From positions 1,423,911 to 1,487,910 of the forward strand of contig JAQFVV010012441.1 of assembly GCA_028023455.1 (NCBI GenBank): DNA of 64,000 nucleotides, written 5' to 3'. The notes beneath the pieces were generated by a model. It was not told where the DNA came from and ran no database searches. It saw nothing but the letters and a program-made list of their open reading frames with translations. Shown here one piece after another: positions 47,615 through 60,719 of the stretch. Numbering within the stretch: the first letter of the stretch is position 1; each line of letters opens with the position of its first letter. Made by a program: the position numbers and the translations under genes. Origin of the DNA: Epiperipatus broadwayi. Its lineage: Eukaryota > Onychophora > Udeonychophora > Euonychophora > Peripatidae.

Positions 47615-50600
47615 TTATGCTATAAATAGTATGGCAAAATAAATCATTTTATATTATTCTTTTTTATCTTCATTTTTGTCATACTAAAAGAAGTAGTAGC
47701 TAAGACTATTTTGCTATGACTACAAATATTCTTCAACAATTTAAGGTGTTACAATAAATCTGTGATTATCATATCTTTTCTAAATTAATTTAAACTTATT
47801 TACAATATTACATTCTCATGTGCAGTTCTATTTAACCACAATTATAATTTTGAAATTATTAGTTGTAAAAAATTCTGAAGATGTCAGCATTATATGGACC
47901 TTTTAGGCAATAACAATAGCCTTTTGGATGATTGACAATATCTTATTTGCACAGTAATATGATGTGGAAGGTGGCCTAGTTGTCAGTAAAAATGAGAATG
48001 TCTAATTGATGAAAGGTTTTAACCTGCGGAGAAATAGCAGAATAATTAATATTCTTAAAGAAAAATTATAATTTTCAATAATTTGTTTACAAATTAAAGA
48101 TTATTAACCTGTTGACAGGTGCATTCATTGAAAAATGAACACAGCTTTAACTCAATCTAAACTGGCAGTTTTTACATTCTCGTAGCAAATTTACGCTATT
48201 TTTAAAGCTTAAAAAGTATCGTAAGATGCTGCTCTCTCTAGAATTATTTTACAAGTAAAAAATCAATAATATTTAAATTTAAAGTTTTAACAATGGGAGA
48301 ATGTGGACTTTTCTAGGTGCTGATTGGGTGTTACTCGTATTGAACAAAGGGGAGTGATTATCAACAATTTTCACCACTCTAACTTCTTTATTTTGATTTT
48401 GAAAATAAAAACGAATGTTTTAGAGTATTTTTTACATATTATAAATTATTTTGATAACATATGCTGAAAATAAAATTATTTTAGAAAAATAGTTAAGATT
48501 TTAGCAAAAATTATTTACTTTTATATGAACGTAAATTGAGAAAGAAAATCACTAATGTACTCAACATTTTTTAATAGATTACGAATGTTCTTTTTAGGTT
48601 CCCCGCTATAAAATATTTTTATAATTATAAATAGAAATTTATTTTTGAAAAAACCTTCATTCAGTTTCATAATCTGACAAATTATTAATTTGGTTTTTAC
48701 AAAAGAAACTAAAATGAATATAATATTAAAAGATGAATATATTTTTACTGCTTATTTTGTAATTGACCAATCAAAAGTTTTAATTCACTCAGCCAATAGG
48801 TGCTTGTACAATAAAAAGGTTAATGCAATATTTTTATAAATGATTTATTTTAAATTAAAAATATATGCCATCAAAAAGAGATTTTCTTTGGAAACATTTA
48901 TTTTTAAGAATATACAACATTTAAAAAGTTAATTATGGCATATCAAAAATAGTTTCTACTGACCAAACTAGAATTAGCTTTTGAAAAATGGTAAAGAAAT
49001 TATTTTTTAAATTTTAATAACAATAAATATATTAACTCTTAAGAGTATGTTTCTTTCTTTAATGATAACTACTCCTAAATATATCTTTTTTTTAATAACA
49101 TAAAATTCAAATATCTAATATCTCATTCTACTAACTTTTTCAATGGGCAAATTTGTTCAGTGATGTCAAATGCTATTGTTATAGATAAGAACTCCATTTA
49201 GAAATTTATTTTCATATTGTGCAAATGTCAAATATTACCTTTTCTAATGTCAATCACCTGAAAGCTTATATTTGTAATAAATAATGTTAGTATTATCAAT
49301 ATATTATATAGAAAGTATAATTATTTTAGAAATAAAATATTCAATGATGGAAAAATGTGTATGAAATTCTCACTAGCACCTATTCAATTTAGAAAGATGA
49401 ATGTTGCTGCTAAACAGGTTGAGTGAATTGCAAAAATTTCAAATGCATTATTAATTTCTTTTAAGATTTGCCTTAGACAAAAAAATGCCTTCAGTAAAAT
49501 GAGCTCAGATATCAGCTTATCAACTAAAAGTTAACCACTATCTATGTAAACTGATTGTGATAAAAACAAATCTTCCAAAATTCGTGTAAATCCTGTGTGG
49601 AAAGATAATTATAAATGACTATGGGAAACTAAGGATCCTCTACAATAAACCTAAAATCATGAACATTATGTAATATAGAGTTATAAAGTAAACATAAATA
49701 AAAAATAATTTTAATGTAGCCACAAACTGCCATGGAATATAAACAAACATTAGATTCTTTACGAATGCTAGTCATTTTACATTGCTTATATTTACATTCA
49801 AATATCAGTCTTTCGAGCTAATTGAGCATGCGCCTTTTGAGAGTGTTAAATAAATGAAGACTTTCCTCTTCAATCCAAGATATAGTATTTATGCAGGAAT
49901 AAAAAGGATCCTCTTACATTTGGAAATGAATTTTCTTTTAAACACCTGTCTAAAATACCTAAATTATCCTTTTATATTTGAATTAATGACTATTATGTAT
50001 ATGCTAACATTAATGATTTTGAATTTATGTAATGAAATATTTGATTGTAATAATTATAGTTTTAAGTTTTAAAACGAGAATAGAATTGTGAGAGCTAAAC
50101 TTAACAATTTATTTTGAGTTATGTAACAAAAAGTACTAGTTTATCTTGTAGAAATCGCTCATTCGTCCAAATTAAATACAATTATTTTTCTGTATTATTA
50201 TAAAATGTTAAATAAAAAATTCATAAAAATATGCACCTAAATATGCTTAGGGAATAATTTAAAATAATTAATTTGTATATGGGTTCTTTAAGAATCATTT
50301 TATGAAACAGATAGCTTTAGGATTAAGGAATATTAAAGAGGAGAGCTTAGGGATATTGGTAATTTCTTAATGTTAATATTCTGATGTGAATGTTTGCATA
50401 TGTGCATGTTAATTCACTAAGAATACACTTGAATCAATTATAAATATTAATAACTCATTCCATATCTAGTACAATATGCATGTATCATTTACAGGTCGAT
50501 GTATCAAGTAAGGTATTTAAATAATTGTATGAAGTTTGTAAGATGTTTTAAAAAATGTATCCACCTCAGTTAAATATACATTTTAAAGCATACTTGTAGT

Positions 50601-51690
50601 ATAACAATGATTTGTGCACTCCAGTTACTTATATATTTTGAAGAATAGTTATAGTGTATTTAATAATGATATGTGTGCCTGCCAAGATTACATATTTTGA
50701 AGAATTTTCACAGTTTAATGATGACATATGTGCTGTAATTATTTATGTATACAATGATGATCGACCAAATCCATTCTTGAATACTTATTGAGATGATGAT
50801 TAACAAAGAACAGTAAAATCCTTGTGAATGATTATTAGAAACCTGCACAGTGAGAAGGCTTATTACATTTCTTATTATAATATTAAGTTCTGAAATAATA
50901 TTTGTTCATGCAGTAGTTTAGCTTTAATATGTGAAACTATCCAATTTAAATTGATATAACTGAGTATGTTATTATTAGATTATCATGGTATGCTCTGTGA
51001 TTTGTAGATAAGAACAGGGAAAATTTATTTACTCATGCATATTGCCTATTGATGTACCACCTTATTTATTCTATAGGTTTCACTAATTTTAGATTATAAA
51101 AATTATTTGGAAACTATAACTTCAAAGAATAATTTTAAGTTAAATGTTAGATTATAATAGTAACTGATTTACAATAAAATTTTCATTATTTTGTAACTTG
51201 AAGTTTATTTCATTATTCATTGTTCTATCAGTGATATAATCTTATTCTATTGTAAACAAAATAATAAAAAATATATTGTCCAGATTATAGGAAATTTTAA
51301 TGGCATCTCAAGGATCTCTCAGATCAAAGGGACATAAAGTAATGGTTTGTTATTGTCTCCAGTAAATATTAAATTTCCTGTGAAATATCAAATGAAAAGT
51401 GATGTTAATTTGTATCAGAATTCTAATATCAGCAAGCAGAGATAGGACATCCTATATCATGAATTTAGTGATGCCCTCTGATAAATATATGTCACATTTA
51501 TAGATATTCAATCTGACCATTATAAAATAATAGAAAAGAAATTAGATGTAAAATTTTCAGACTAGTGTTATTTCCAAAAAAATAATATCAAAGCAATTGC
51601 TAAATTCAATCTAACACATGCTCATATATAATAAGATTTACACTATATGTATTGAGATAATTATGTATCTCATGGCATACAACATCATAG
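47615..51690. other. No gene recognised (4 kb AT-rich)
   Basis: Chance frames only, including 49854-50072, which lacks any domain and ends in an AT-rich tail. Near 50560-50720 a loose repeat of phrases such as CATATTTTGAAGAAT occurs two or three times. No transposon motif was readable. Confidence 0.45.
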
Positions 51691-53250
51691 TAGTGTATGT
51701 ACATATATGTATATATAAAGATGAAAGAAAAAGTAGAAACAAACAGAAACAAAATTTTTTTTGTAGATATTTACTATATTATACTACAATAACAGTTAAT
51801 TATTAAAAAATTTGGAATTTAAAAAAAAAAATAAACATTTATAATGATCTAATTAATATTTTATTAATTCTGATTTTGAAATTAAAACAAGCATGTTTTA
51901 TGCTACAATAGATAGACTGGTAATTATAAATTTCCACTATCTATTTTGAACAGCAAACTTCTTAAACTAAAGTTTGTATAACATATTTTGATAAAAATGC
52001 TACAATATTGTTTTTCAGAGTATTAAGGTATATTGAAAAGAGTCATTAACTTTTTTTAATCAAGATAGGGGGAAATTATTTTTAATTGTTGTATGTTTTT
52101 TCTCACCCTGACTAAAAAAATGTTGAAAAGAAAAAAATTACAGGAGTTTTTACAGTTTTATAGATAACTGAAGGGAAGAGAGTGTAAGTCCAGCTATGAC
52201 TACTAGTTCATATGAAAGCAAGGCCCAGCTTTTTTGTGTTCTCTATAGACCATATTGTGTATTAGATGGCATACAGAATGAAGGAAGCTTCCTGTGAGTC
52301 ATCATTCTCTTTTCTGAAGATGACAATGAACCAGACTACAGTTTAGAAGGGACTAGCTTACCCAGAAGGAATTAGTTCATATGTATACTGTTTTAACTGT
52401 ATGCAGAGGGGCACAGATAGAAGTATTGTATCACATATATAAAGTACAGCTGATGAGTAGGGTCATATATATTGAGAATGAAAGTATTTTAAATAATTTC
52501 TTGAAATAAAATATTTAAAAGTTCTAATTAACAAATTTTAAAAATAAATGATTTTAGTTAACTAAAAGTAAAACAAGTAAATATTTTTACTTCAATTAAA
52601 AGTCTAAAAAAAACCCCAAATGATTGATTCATAGACAATTTTATTTTGAAAAAAAGTAAAGTAAACCCAAATATATTTCTAGATTAAAAAAAAAACTTGC
52701 TGGAGTATTTTTTTTAAAAAAAATCGTTTATAATTAATCACAATAACCTGTTAAAAAAAAAAAAGAAAACTTTTATAAAGAACTATTAAAAGGGTGAAGT
52801 TTTTTAAAGAAAACATTTACTTACTATAAAAAAATAAGAGGTTAATTAATAGCTTTAATTTATATCATCCATTTTTATATATTTACAGACATCATATTTG
52901 TGCTTTTATGTATTATTAAAAACAAATTAAATTCTTTTTGACAAATTGAACATGTTAATTTTTAAATTATTATATAGCATATCTGAGTGTATATATATAT
53001 GTGCATTTTATGTTTTATTTGACATTGAATTAATTGTGTATTGAAAAAATATAATATTGTTAATTACATTTTTTTTTGTAAATGCCAGAGTGTGTACACA
53101 CATTTCCATGTGCATAGACACATATATGTTAATTTAGTCATTATTTATGTATCATTAAAATGTCGTAGCTTTTTTTTTTATCATTGTATGACAATTCTCA
53201 TGCTTATGTAGATGAGTATCATGTAAACACATATATATTAACCAAATGGC
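51690..53250 (+). repeat. Segmental duplication, copy 1, left part
   Basis: Collinear with 60720-61905 and 62835-63190. Shared landmarks are TGATTTTGAAATTAAAACAA, CTACAATAGATA(G/T)ACTGGTA, ATGAAAGCAAGGCCCAGCTT, GATTGAT-CATAGACAATTTTA and TATCATTGTATGACAAT. The two copies differ by many substitutions. No coding region is conserved between them: the 95-codon frame of copy 2 (61271-61558) has stops here. Confidence 0.88.
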
Positions 53251-54890
53251 ATTTCTAGATAAATTGCTCTGTTTTTTTTTTTTTTTTACTAATTCACCCC
53301 TAGTGAGAATTACTGCAAGCATTATATTGTAATATGTGTATTTTCTATATGTGTTATAAAATAAAATTTTAGATTGAAAAAATTACATAGATAGCAAGAA
53401 GATCAAAAAATTCCTTTAAACAATCACTAGGTAAAGCTCTACATATGTTGGCTTCATTACTCACTGTGGACTAACCAATAGACCATAAATCCACCCACAT
53501 TGAATGTGCTTTAAAACTAATGATTATAGATAGTTAGACTACATATAGCATGGAATAAATGGTAAATGAAACTGATTTAAAATAGGCAATTGGAGAAAAG
53601 AAAGTTTTAAATTATTATTTTATTTATTTAAATAAAAATAATATTACATCAGCAAATAAAAATCTACATTGCTAATCTACAAAAATCCATTAAGATAGGA
53701 ATGTAATCTAAAAATCATTGAAACAAAAATTAGTCTAAAATATAAATTCGTTGCATACAACAATACAAACAAAATGCAAGATATCAGGGGAAATGAAACA
53801 ATGGGGGCATTGATAGTCACTAATTAGTATAATGAAATATTAAAAAGGGTATAAATAGAGACGTTTTCTTTTGTTAAAAAAATCTCTTGCTGTAGCTTTC
53901 TTGAAATATTATTATCATTGCACTGTATTTTGAATCATCATCCTTTCATTTTTTTTGTAAGAAAATAAAAAATGTATGTTGCCTTAAATATGTATGAGTA
54001 AAGCCCTTGTCTCCACTCTTCGTTCCATCCTCAGACTAGAGACAGAACAATGCAGTCCAGTTGAAGAATCTAAAAAAGGTGCCTGACTGATGCCTGCTAC
54101 CTGATATTGGATGACCACCCAAAATGTATTATGAACACAGAAGCCTAGGGAAAGCTGCCATTGCCATCAGAAGTTGAGCTATGCCACAATACCTATCCAC
54201 GATGGATCATTTCTCATTGCTGGACCAACCTGCTATATCCACACACCTTAAGTTACCAGTAACTTTATATTTATAATTATATATGTATGGTATTATATAG
54301 TTTTATATTTTGTAATCATAGTATTTAAACTTTCATACATTAAATATCTGCCTATGCTGTCTTAATTAAGTTTTTTTTATATTCATAAATTGTATCATCT
54401 TATAATATTTAAATATATCCATAACCTATGCTTTAGATGGATTGGTAACATGTATAGTGGTAACAACTAATTTTATTCTTTCATATGTAAATAGTTATAC
54501 ATTAGCAGATTGTCAATATACCCTTGGATTTATATAATTTCTTTTGTGTATTTTTTTAAAGAAAGAAACAATATGTTTTTTTTTATATAGCATGGAATAT
54601 AAATATAAACAGAGGAGGAATTGGAAGGTAGCTAAATGGATAAACTTTAATTGGTCTCTATTTGTTTTACCTGCTATAATAAATACAGGAATGTTTTAAA
54701 ATTATTATAAAATCTCTTTGAATAAAACTACTCTATCCATTCTCCTCCTGCAGTGTTTGTTTTACCATTAGAGTTTTCTAATGTTATTATTAAAAAGAGG
54801 GAAAACCAGTAAAGCATGATTGATATTTTAAATTGATGCAATGTTTTAAATTTATAGTTCAGACAAAAGACATGCATCTATGTTTTTAAA
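53250..54890. other. Left part of the 5.7-kb block absent from copy 2; no gene recognised
   Basis: Mostly AT-rich. A less AT-rich patch at about 54000-54260 (TCTCCACTCTTCGTTCCATC; GAAAGCTGCCATTGCCATCA) differs from its surroundings but contains stops in all frames; it may be a repeat I cannot name. Confidence 0.4.
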
Positions 54891-54891
54891 A

Positions 54892-56051
54892 TACACCTGG
54901 GTCTCTTTTTATGCGGACTTATTTAACACAATTTTGAAGTTATGTGATTCATGTTTCACCGGAAGTCGAACTCCGATAATGCGCTATTATTTTAAATAAT
55001 AAATTTCGCATATATTGAAAGTAATAGCACATTATTGGAATTCGATGTTCATCTTAGTAATTTCAATATTTTCAGTGCTTTATAATAGTAAGATTTTATG
55101 CAATAATGAAATTAAAATCATGATTTCCACATTTTATGTATACACACATTAAATTTTACAAGATTATAATGTAAATTTGTTCAAACATTGTGTGTGTTAA
55201 TTTTGCATTTTAAATCACATTCTGTTTTTGCTTTTTAAAAAAGAACGTAATCAATTATTAATCATTTAGTGTCCGCAAGTTTATTTTTAAAAGGTGAGTA
55301 ATAACAGTGGGCACAATTAAATTTGACAATTAAAAATTAAAATCTGATTTTTAATTGTAATTAACAATTTAAAAATTACGTGCGGTGACTTGAAATTAAT
55401 GTGATGTAAAATAAAATTTGATTTTTAAACGGAATTGAAAATTAAAAAATTAAAGACAAAAATAAGAATTTAATTTTTAGTTGTTAGTTTTAATTAAATT
55501 TTTCCCAGCAGTGGTGAATAAATGTCTTTTTATTATCATAAGTCTAAGTTCATAAACAATTAATAAAATCATCGTCTCAAAGATTAATTACTAATTATGT
55601 TGTCAACAGAAAACCATTAACACAACATGAGAGTGAACTTGGCGCTAGTTGTATTTCCTCTTGTGAGAATCCGATTTTTTACCAGTTTGTTTTTCGGCAA
55701 ATAGCGATAATAATTAAAACATATATAAAAAAATGTAAATTACTGTACTGTAAATTATGCATAAAAATATATTATTTTGAGTGAAATTAAATATTATAGT
55801 TAAAAAAAGTTTATCTTGTATCAATTTTTTTCAAATTTGAAATTTTTTATTAGTCATATTTTATTTCCTTATTTTTTTGTGCCAATTTTAAAGTAATTTT
55901 ACATTGGTGCTTTGCTTTTACACGAATTTTGAAAAATCACAGACTGCATCCTCCCTTTTTCAATGTAAGTTACGTCTATTTTTGCACGATTTCATTTGCG
56001 CATGTTTTCTGAGGAACCTATCTATCACATAAAATGAGACCCAGGTGTATT
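54892..56051. mobile_element. 1.16-kb TIR element with TA flanks, unclassified
   Basis: The left end CACCTGGGTCTCTTTTTATG (from 54893) is mirrored by CATAAAATGAGACCCAGGTG at the right end, each bounded by TA outside. This suggests a TA target duplication as in Tc1/mariner-type transposition, although CACCTGGG is not a usual Tc1 start. A subterminal hairpin lies at about 54966-55045 (TCGAACTCCGATAATGCGCT against an inverted AGCACATTATTGGAATTCGA). The middle is built of AATTTTTAATT-type runs. No transposase, so it is non-autonomous. Confidence 0.75.
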
Positions 56052-57535
56052 TGATTTGTGTTTTTTTTAAAAAAAGAAAAATCCTTGCTCCTATTATATT
56101 TTATATACATTTAAGTCATCTAAGGGTTTACTAATATATATATGTTTATCAGGAATATAATTTAAGTTCAGCATTCATGATTGTTTTATGTGTAAAGGAG
56201 AATACAGTATGACTGTTATATAAATTAATTTCTGTAATATTTGTTACTCTGTGGGAAAACCAGTTAAATAATAAGAATAATTAGCAATCAGTATATCCAT
56301 CATAAGTATAACTTCTGGTGTAAGACCAGTATAAGAGCTTATTTATTAGCTCTAAAAGAAAGTATATAATTATTTATGGCTGATCTTCTTAGTATGGTAA
56401 TATTCCCAATCATATTACTTTATATATGTTAGCATAACAAGGCTTTAACTTTAGGGTCATTTGATCACATTTTGTCATATTATGTTACTTGGTGATCCAT
56501 GGGTGTCATGGAACATACTCATCATTCCTTTTTCTTCATTACTTCATTAGCTAATGCATGCCAACAGGATTTAAACTGGTTGACAGATTGGATTTTGTGA
56601 AACCTTTAAGAAAAGAACTGAACAGAAGTGATTAAAACTTTATTCCTGAACTTGAATCCCCCTGTGATGAATGGGCTCCTTTCTCTCACCATAGTTTAGA
56701 GGTGAAGTAGCTATCCAAAATTAAGTTAGCATACATTGAAGCCATCATATTTTGAGACCCACTTTTTAAACCATATAATTAATCACCAAGGCCCATGATA
56801 ATTTATTTCATTATTTTATTAGTCTTCTTTAAATATGATCGATGTATTACTTTATAAATCTGAAAATATCTGTTGGGGGTTTCTATAGTTAGAATATAAG
56901 TATAAAAGGGTTGTATTCAAATTCAGCTGAGCATATTTAATAAGTTTAACTAATTAATTACACCATGTATAGCACCATAGAGTACTCTCATCCTTGTCTC
57001 TCTTTTAAAGGGAATAACCCTATTGTTGAAAATGCAGATTAGTGTTTTTTATAATTATTGATTTATGTTACAAAGGAGCATTTGATGTATCTGTATATCT
57101 TTGCAAGGAATATCATTTGTAATAATATTATTCAATCATTAATAGTTATTTTATGTAAATAATAAACTCTAATTCGCCATTATAACAACTTTGTAGATAT
57201 TGTTTTTTTTTTATATGTAAAACCTGATCATCACATGTTAGAATTCCCCTTTTTTGAGTCTCATCTCTACTTGACCACCGAGCTATATTAAAAGAATTAA
57301 CTCTCATGAGATTAGGGAGAGTAAATCACTTGGTGGTGATCTGGAAGAGTAGACAAGGTTTGAACCTCCTCAGTCTATATCTCTAGGATAGGTTAAAACA
57401 ACTCTACTTTTCTTACCATTACAATGGGATGAAGCCCTGCCCTGAAAGTATATCTAATGTATTATGACAGGGTCATCAACATCATGATTTTTATGGCATT
57501 TGTTTAAAAAATGGTTTGAATAACCAAAAATATGT
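56052..57535. other. No gene; one B-box-like patch
   Basis: At about 57270-57370 TGACCACCGAGCTAT and AAGGTTTGAACCTCC, read on the minus strand, look like an A box and a B box. They are in the wrong order for one tRNA-derived element, so they may belong to two inverted scraps. Otherwise featureless AT-rich sequence. Confidence 0.35.
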
Positions 57536-57694
57536 TTAACCACTAAACATCACATGATAACCATCTCTATACTAGCACCTAATTGTTGTAAACAAAGGCA
57601 AAACTCTCCATACAGTAGTGCCACCCTGTGCCAAACAGAGTAATCAATGTATGCCAGAAGGCTTGTGCACAAAATCCCTATCTAATGCCAACTC

Positions 57695-57753
57695 ATCCAA
57701 TTTCCCCAGACTAGTTTCTGGCTTATGGACATCATCAGTGAGGAGCCTTGGAT
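57695..57753 (-). ncRNA. Hammerhead ribozyme motif with fully conserved core
   Basis: Minus strand, in order: AUCCAA (57753-57748), GGC, UCCUCA (57744-57739), the core CUGAUGA (57738-57732), stem II UGUC-CAUAA-GCCA (57731-57719), GAAA (57718-57715), CUAG (57714-57711), UC (57710-57709), UGGGGA (57708-57703), AA and UUGGAU (57700-57695). Stem I closes by UCCUCA/UGGGGA plus AUCCAA/UUGGAU around an internal loop, as in natural type I hammerheads. CUAG is self-complementary and can form stem III between two molecules. All catalytic-core nucleotides are canonical; stem II has one U-C mismatch. Cleavage would occur between 57709 and 57708. Confidence 0.8.
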
Positions 57754-58184
57754 CTGAGAGCACTGCACCTAGATCTTAGGATCTAATTCAACCCTCCAGC
57801 AGCCACCTTTTAACTCTACTTTATTACAAAACTATGAAAATGAAATTGAAAACACAGGGTGGCACTACTGTATGGAGAGTTTTGCCTTTGTTTACAACAA
57901 TTATGTGCTAGTATAGAGATGGTCATCATGTGATGTTTAGTGGTTTAACACCAATCCTGCCTAATAGGATAGTGGTGGCTATGGTTGTTTAAAAGCCAAA
58001 GACACCAAAATGTATGGGTGCTGAATTGAGTTCAGACCCATATGACTGTATAAGACATTGAGCTTAAATTGAAAATATTATTGTGTTTTCAATTTTATTC
58101 TCATAGTTTTATAGTAAAGTAGAGTTAAAAGGTGGGTGCTGGAGGGTTGCATTATATCCTAAGATCTAGGTGCAGTGCTCTCAG

Positions 58185-58243
58185 ATCCAAGGCTACTCAT
58201 TGATGATGGCCACAAGCCAGAAACTAGTCTGGGGATATTGGAT
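58185..58243 (+). ncRNA. Hammerhead-like motif, one core change
   Basis: AUCCAA (58185-58190) pairs with UUGGAU (58238-58243). The core reads UUGAUGA (58200-58206; first C is U). Stem II UGGC-CACAA-GCCA is perfect, then GAAA (58220-58223), CUAG and UC (58228-58229). Proximal stem I has one mismatch. It is the inverted partner of the minus-strand motif at 57695. Confidence 0.7.
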
Positions 58244-58350
58244 GAGTAGGCACTAGATAGGGATTTTATGCACAAGCCTTCTGGTATCATTGATTACTCT
58301 GTTTGGCACAGGGTGGCACTACTGTATGTAGAGTTTGGCCTTTGTTTACA

Positions 58351-58905
58351 AAAAATATGTTTATTTGCAAATTTATTACAATTTTAAATATTTTTACACA
58401 ATATTTATTAGATATCAAAAATATAAATTATTTATATCTTATTTTGAATAAAAATACTTTATTTTCAAAAATAGAATGTTATATTATGGCCTAAAGCTGT
58501 TTAGAAACTTAGCTTTCTAAATAAGCAATCTAATTATAATGATGAGTATGGAAAATATTGTAATTTTGCAATAAATATTGAAAAATATTAAACTTTTAAA
58601 GCATATTTTATTAGATATAACAGAATAAATGAATATTTATTTAAATTTTTTAAAATCAGAAATAATGAAGTGTAAAATGAAAATCTTTCTAGAAAAGATG
58701 ATGTATAATCTTTTTGCTTTGATTATGATTTCATTTTTTAAATCTTTATAGAAAAGAATGTGAATATTAAAAATGTATTTCAGTAGTAAACAAAAATATC
58801 TATCAAATGAAGTCAAATTTATTATTTTCTGATAAGTAATAATGGTTTCATCTTAAATTTTATGTTGAATGTGAGTACAAAAAAACATCACAATGCAAAA
58901 AAATG
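58351..58905. other. No gene recognised
   Basis: AT-rich right edge of the block that splits copy 1 of the duplication. Confidence 0.4.
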
Positions 58906-59665
58906 TCAAAGGATTAAATCAGTCATTATAAATATAAAAATGAATTTCATTTATAAGTTATGATCAAATACATTTTCATAAATTATTATATCACATATCT
59001 GTGTGCTGATACATAGGTGTTTTAAGTAAACTTATTGGAATATATATAAATTATGATGTAATAGTGGACTTGGTTTTGGTATTAATGAAAATCAGAGGGT
59101 TTAATTTAATTGTGTAGCTGTATTCAGCAGATCTTAATTTAACTTGTCATTAATAAATTGATATTTCATTGTTAAAATTATTACAGTTAATTTATTTAAT
59201 CCTAAAATATTATAAATTATTATATATTGTATTATATCTCTTGTTCACAATAACAGTTATAGTGCCTTTGTTCCTGAGCTAGATTCATGAATAACAATCT
59301 TTTATATAAAAGGTGTTCATATTTACTGTTTATGGACATCTAGGTGATGATGATCCTAGATTGATGCAAAGGGAATATCCTTTAAAGTCCATGCACTACA
59401 TTTAATTTTGTTTGGTATTTATTAGAAATTAAGTTTATAGTTGGACAGTACATTAATGGTACTAAGTGACCAGAGCATTGATGATGATCAGCAGCTTTTA
59501 GTATTCCAGCATTTTTTGTTGTATTCTTATGGACTAGCACTTAAGTTTGCGCATCCATATTATGGTTTAAATAATCTGCCCTAAGCTGGCAAGGGCTAAG
59601 TAATTAACCTGATCTATAGCAGACCCATTTAAAATCCAGTCACAAGATTGACTTTTGATGCTGGT
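58905..59665 (+). repeat. Segmental duplication, copy 1, right part
   Basis: Collinear with about 63200-63920: GTTCCTGAGCTAGATTCATG, AAAGTCCATGCA-TACATTT, TTTGGTATTTATTA, GTACATTAATGGTA-like sequence, AGAGCATTGATGATG-TCAG and AGCAGACCCATTT-AAATCCA all recur in order. Confidence 0.85.
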
Positions 59666-60700
59666 CAACTTATAGTTACTTAATATAGTTAGCTATGTTG
59701 ATCTCTCATGCTCATAATTGTTCATTTTTCATATTTATTCATATATATTTGTAAATTTGGAATAGTTCATTAACTTGGGGTTGATTATGATGAGTATCAT
59801 CACACCAGGTTCACACTAGTGTCTTTGTACTATTACAGATGAAATCCAACATGGGGTCAATGATTATCACATACTGGTGTCCCACACAACAAAATTGCCA
59901 CTCAACTTGATATCAAATAACTACATTTGAAAGGAGAAAAAAATGCATTATGCAGAAATAATTTTAAAAATTACTGAGAAATATGTGACATAAGTATTGA
60001 TAATTATAAATAATAAAATAGTAGTTTAATGTATATTTGAAAGGTTTATAGAAAATCTATGATTTTGGAGATTGGATTGGGTTTTTGATTATTGGAAATT
60101 GATTATGGATGGAGTGTTTTGTCATTGACTTGAAAATATGTTTTTATGCAACACAAAAGTGTGTTGTATCACAGGCATTTCTCCAATCCACCTTCTGATT
60201 TCCTATTGTTTATCATGGTGCAGTTAATGTAGCCTGCTATAATCCCAGCCTCTATTCTCCAAGAAAAGGAACAAAGCATAGTTCTATATTTTCCAGGCCC
60301 CTAAGACTCAAAGGATCAGGGCATAGTTTTGTATTTCCTAGCCTCTAAGACCCAAAGGTGCAGGTCCTGCAAAGAATTATGCATTTTTTATGTCAATGGT
60401 TGTGTTAGCTTATAGAGTCTACATTGTGATAGCCCTCTTGGTGATCATGGTGCTTTGTGTACTTATAGTCCAGTTGCTCAATTATTTATCTATCTCATAA
60501 TTGCATGCCACTATTCATTCTGATAGACATCAGATGCCTGTAAAATCTCTGAAAAAATTGATGAGTACATAGTTGAGGTATGAACTTTGTTTTGACTATA
60601 CATATGTTTTATGTAAAATATTTTTCGTTGAGTGTTTAATTTTTATTTTTTTTCCCACATAAGGTGGGATATGAGACAGTCATGAGTCTTATGCCATATA
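59665..60700. other. Spacer between duplication copies; no gene recognised
   Basis: At about 60270-60360 a phrase is doubled (GGAACAAAGCATAGTTCTAT...CCCCTAAGACTCAAAGGATC and GGGCATAGTTTTGTATTTCC...CTCTAAGACCCAAAGG), a degenerate tandem of about 45 bp. No readable coding sequence. Confidence 0.45.
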
Positions 60701-60719
60701 ATCACATAGAAGTATGTGT

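Larger units (their letters stand above)
57536..58350. repeat. Second palindromic repeat with hammerhead motifs
   Basis: It has the same family core as 36574-37376: CCAGAAACTAGTCTGGGGAT, CAACCCTCCAGCAGCCACC, CTCAGATCCAAGGCT and AAAGCCAAAGACACCAAA. The order is more complex. The 57536-57625 segment (CATCTCTATACTAGCACC to CAGTAGTGCCACCCTG) reappears inverted at about 57855-57950, and CACAGGGTGGCACTACTGTA occurs again at about 58306. This indicates inversion within a tandem array. A 63-codon frame at the right edge (58303-58494) is chance. Confidence 0.88.
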
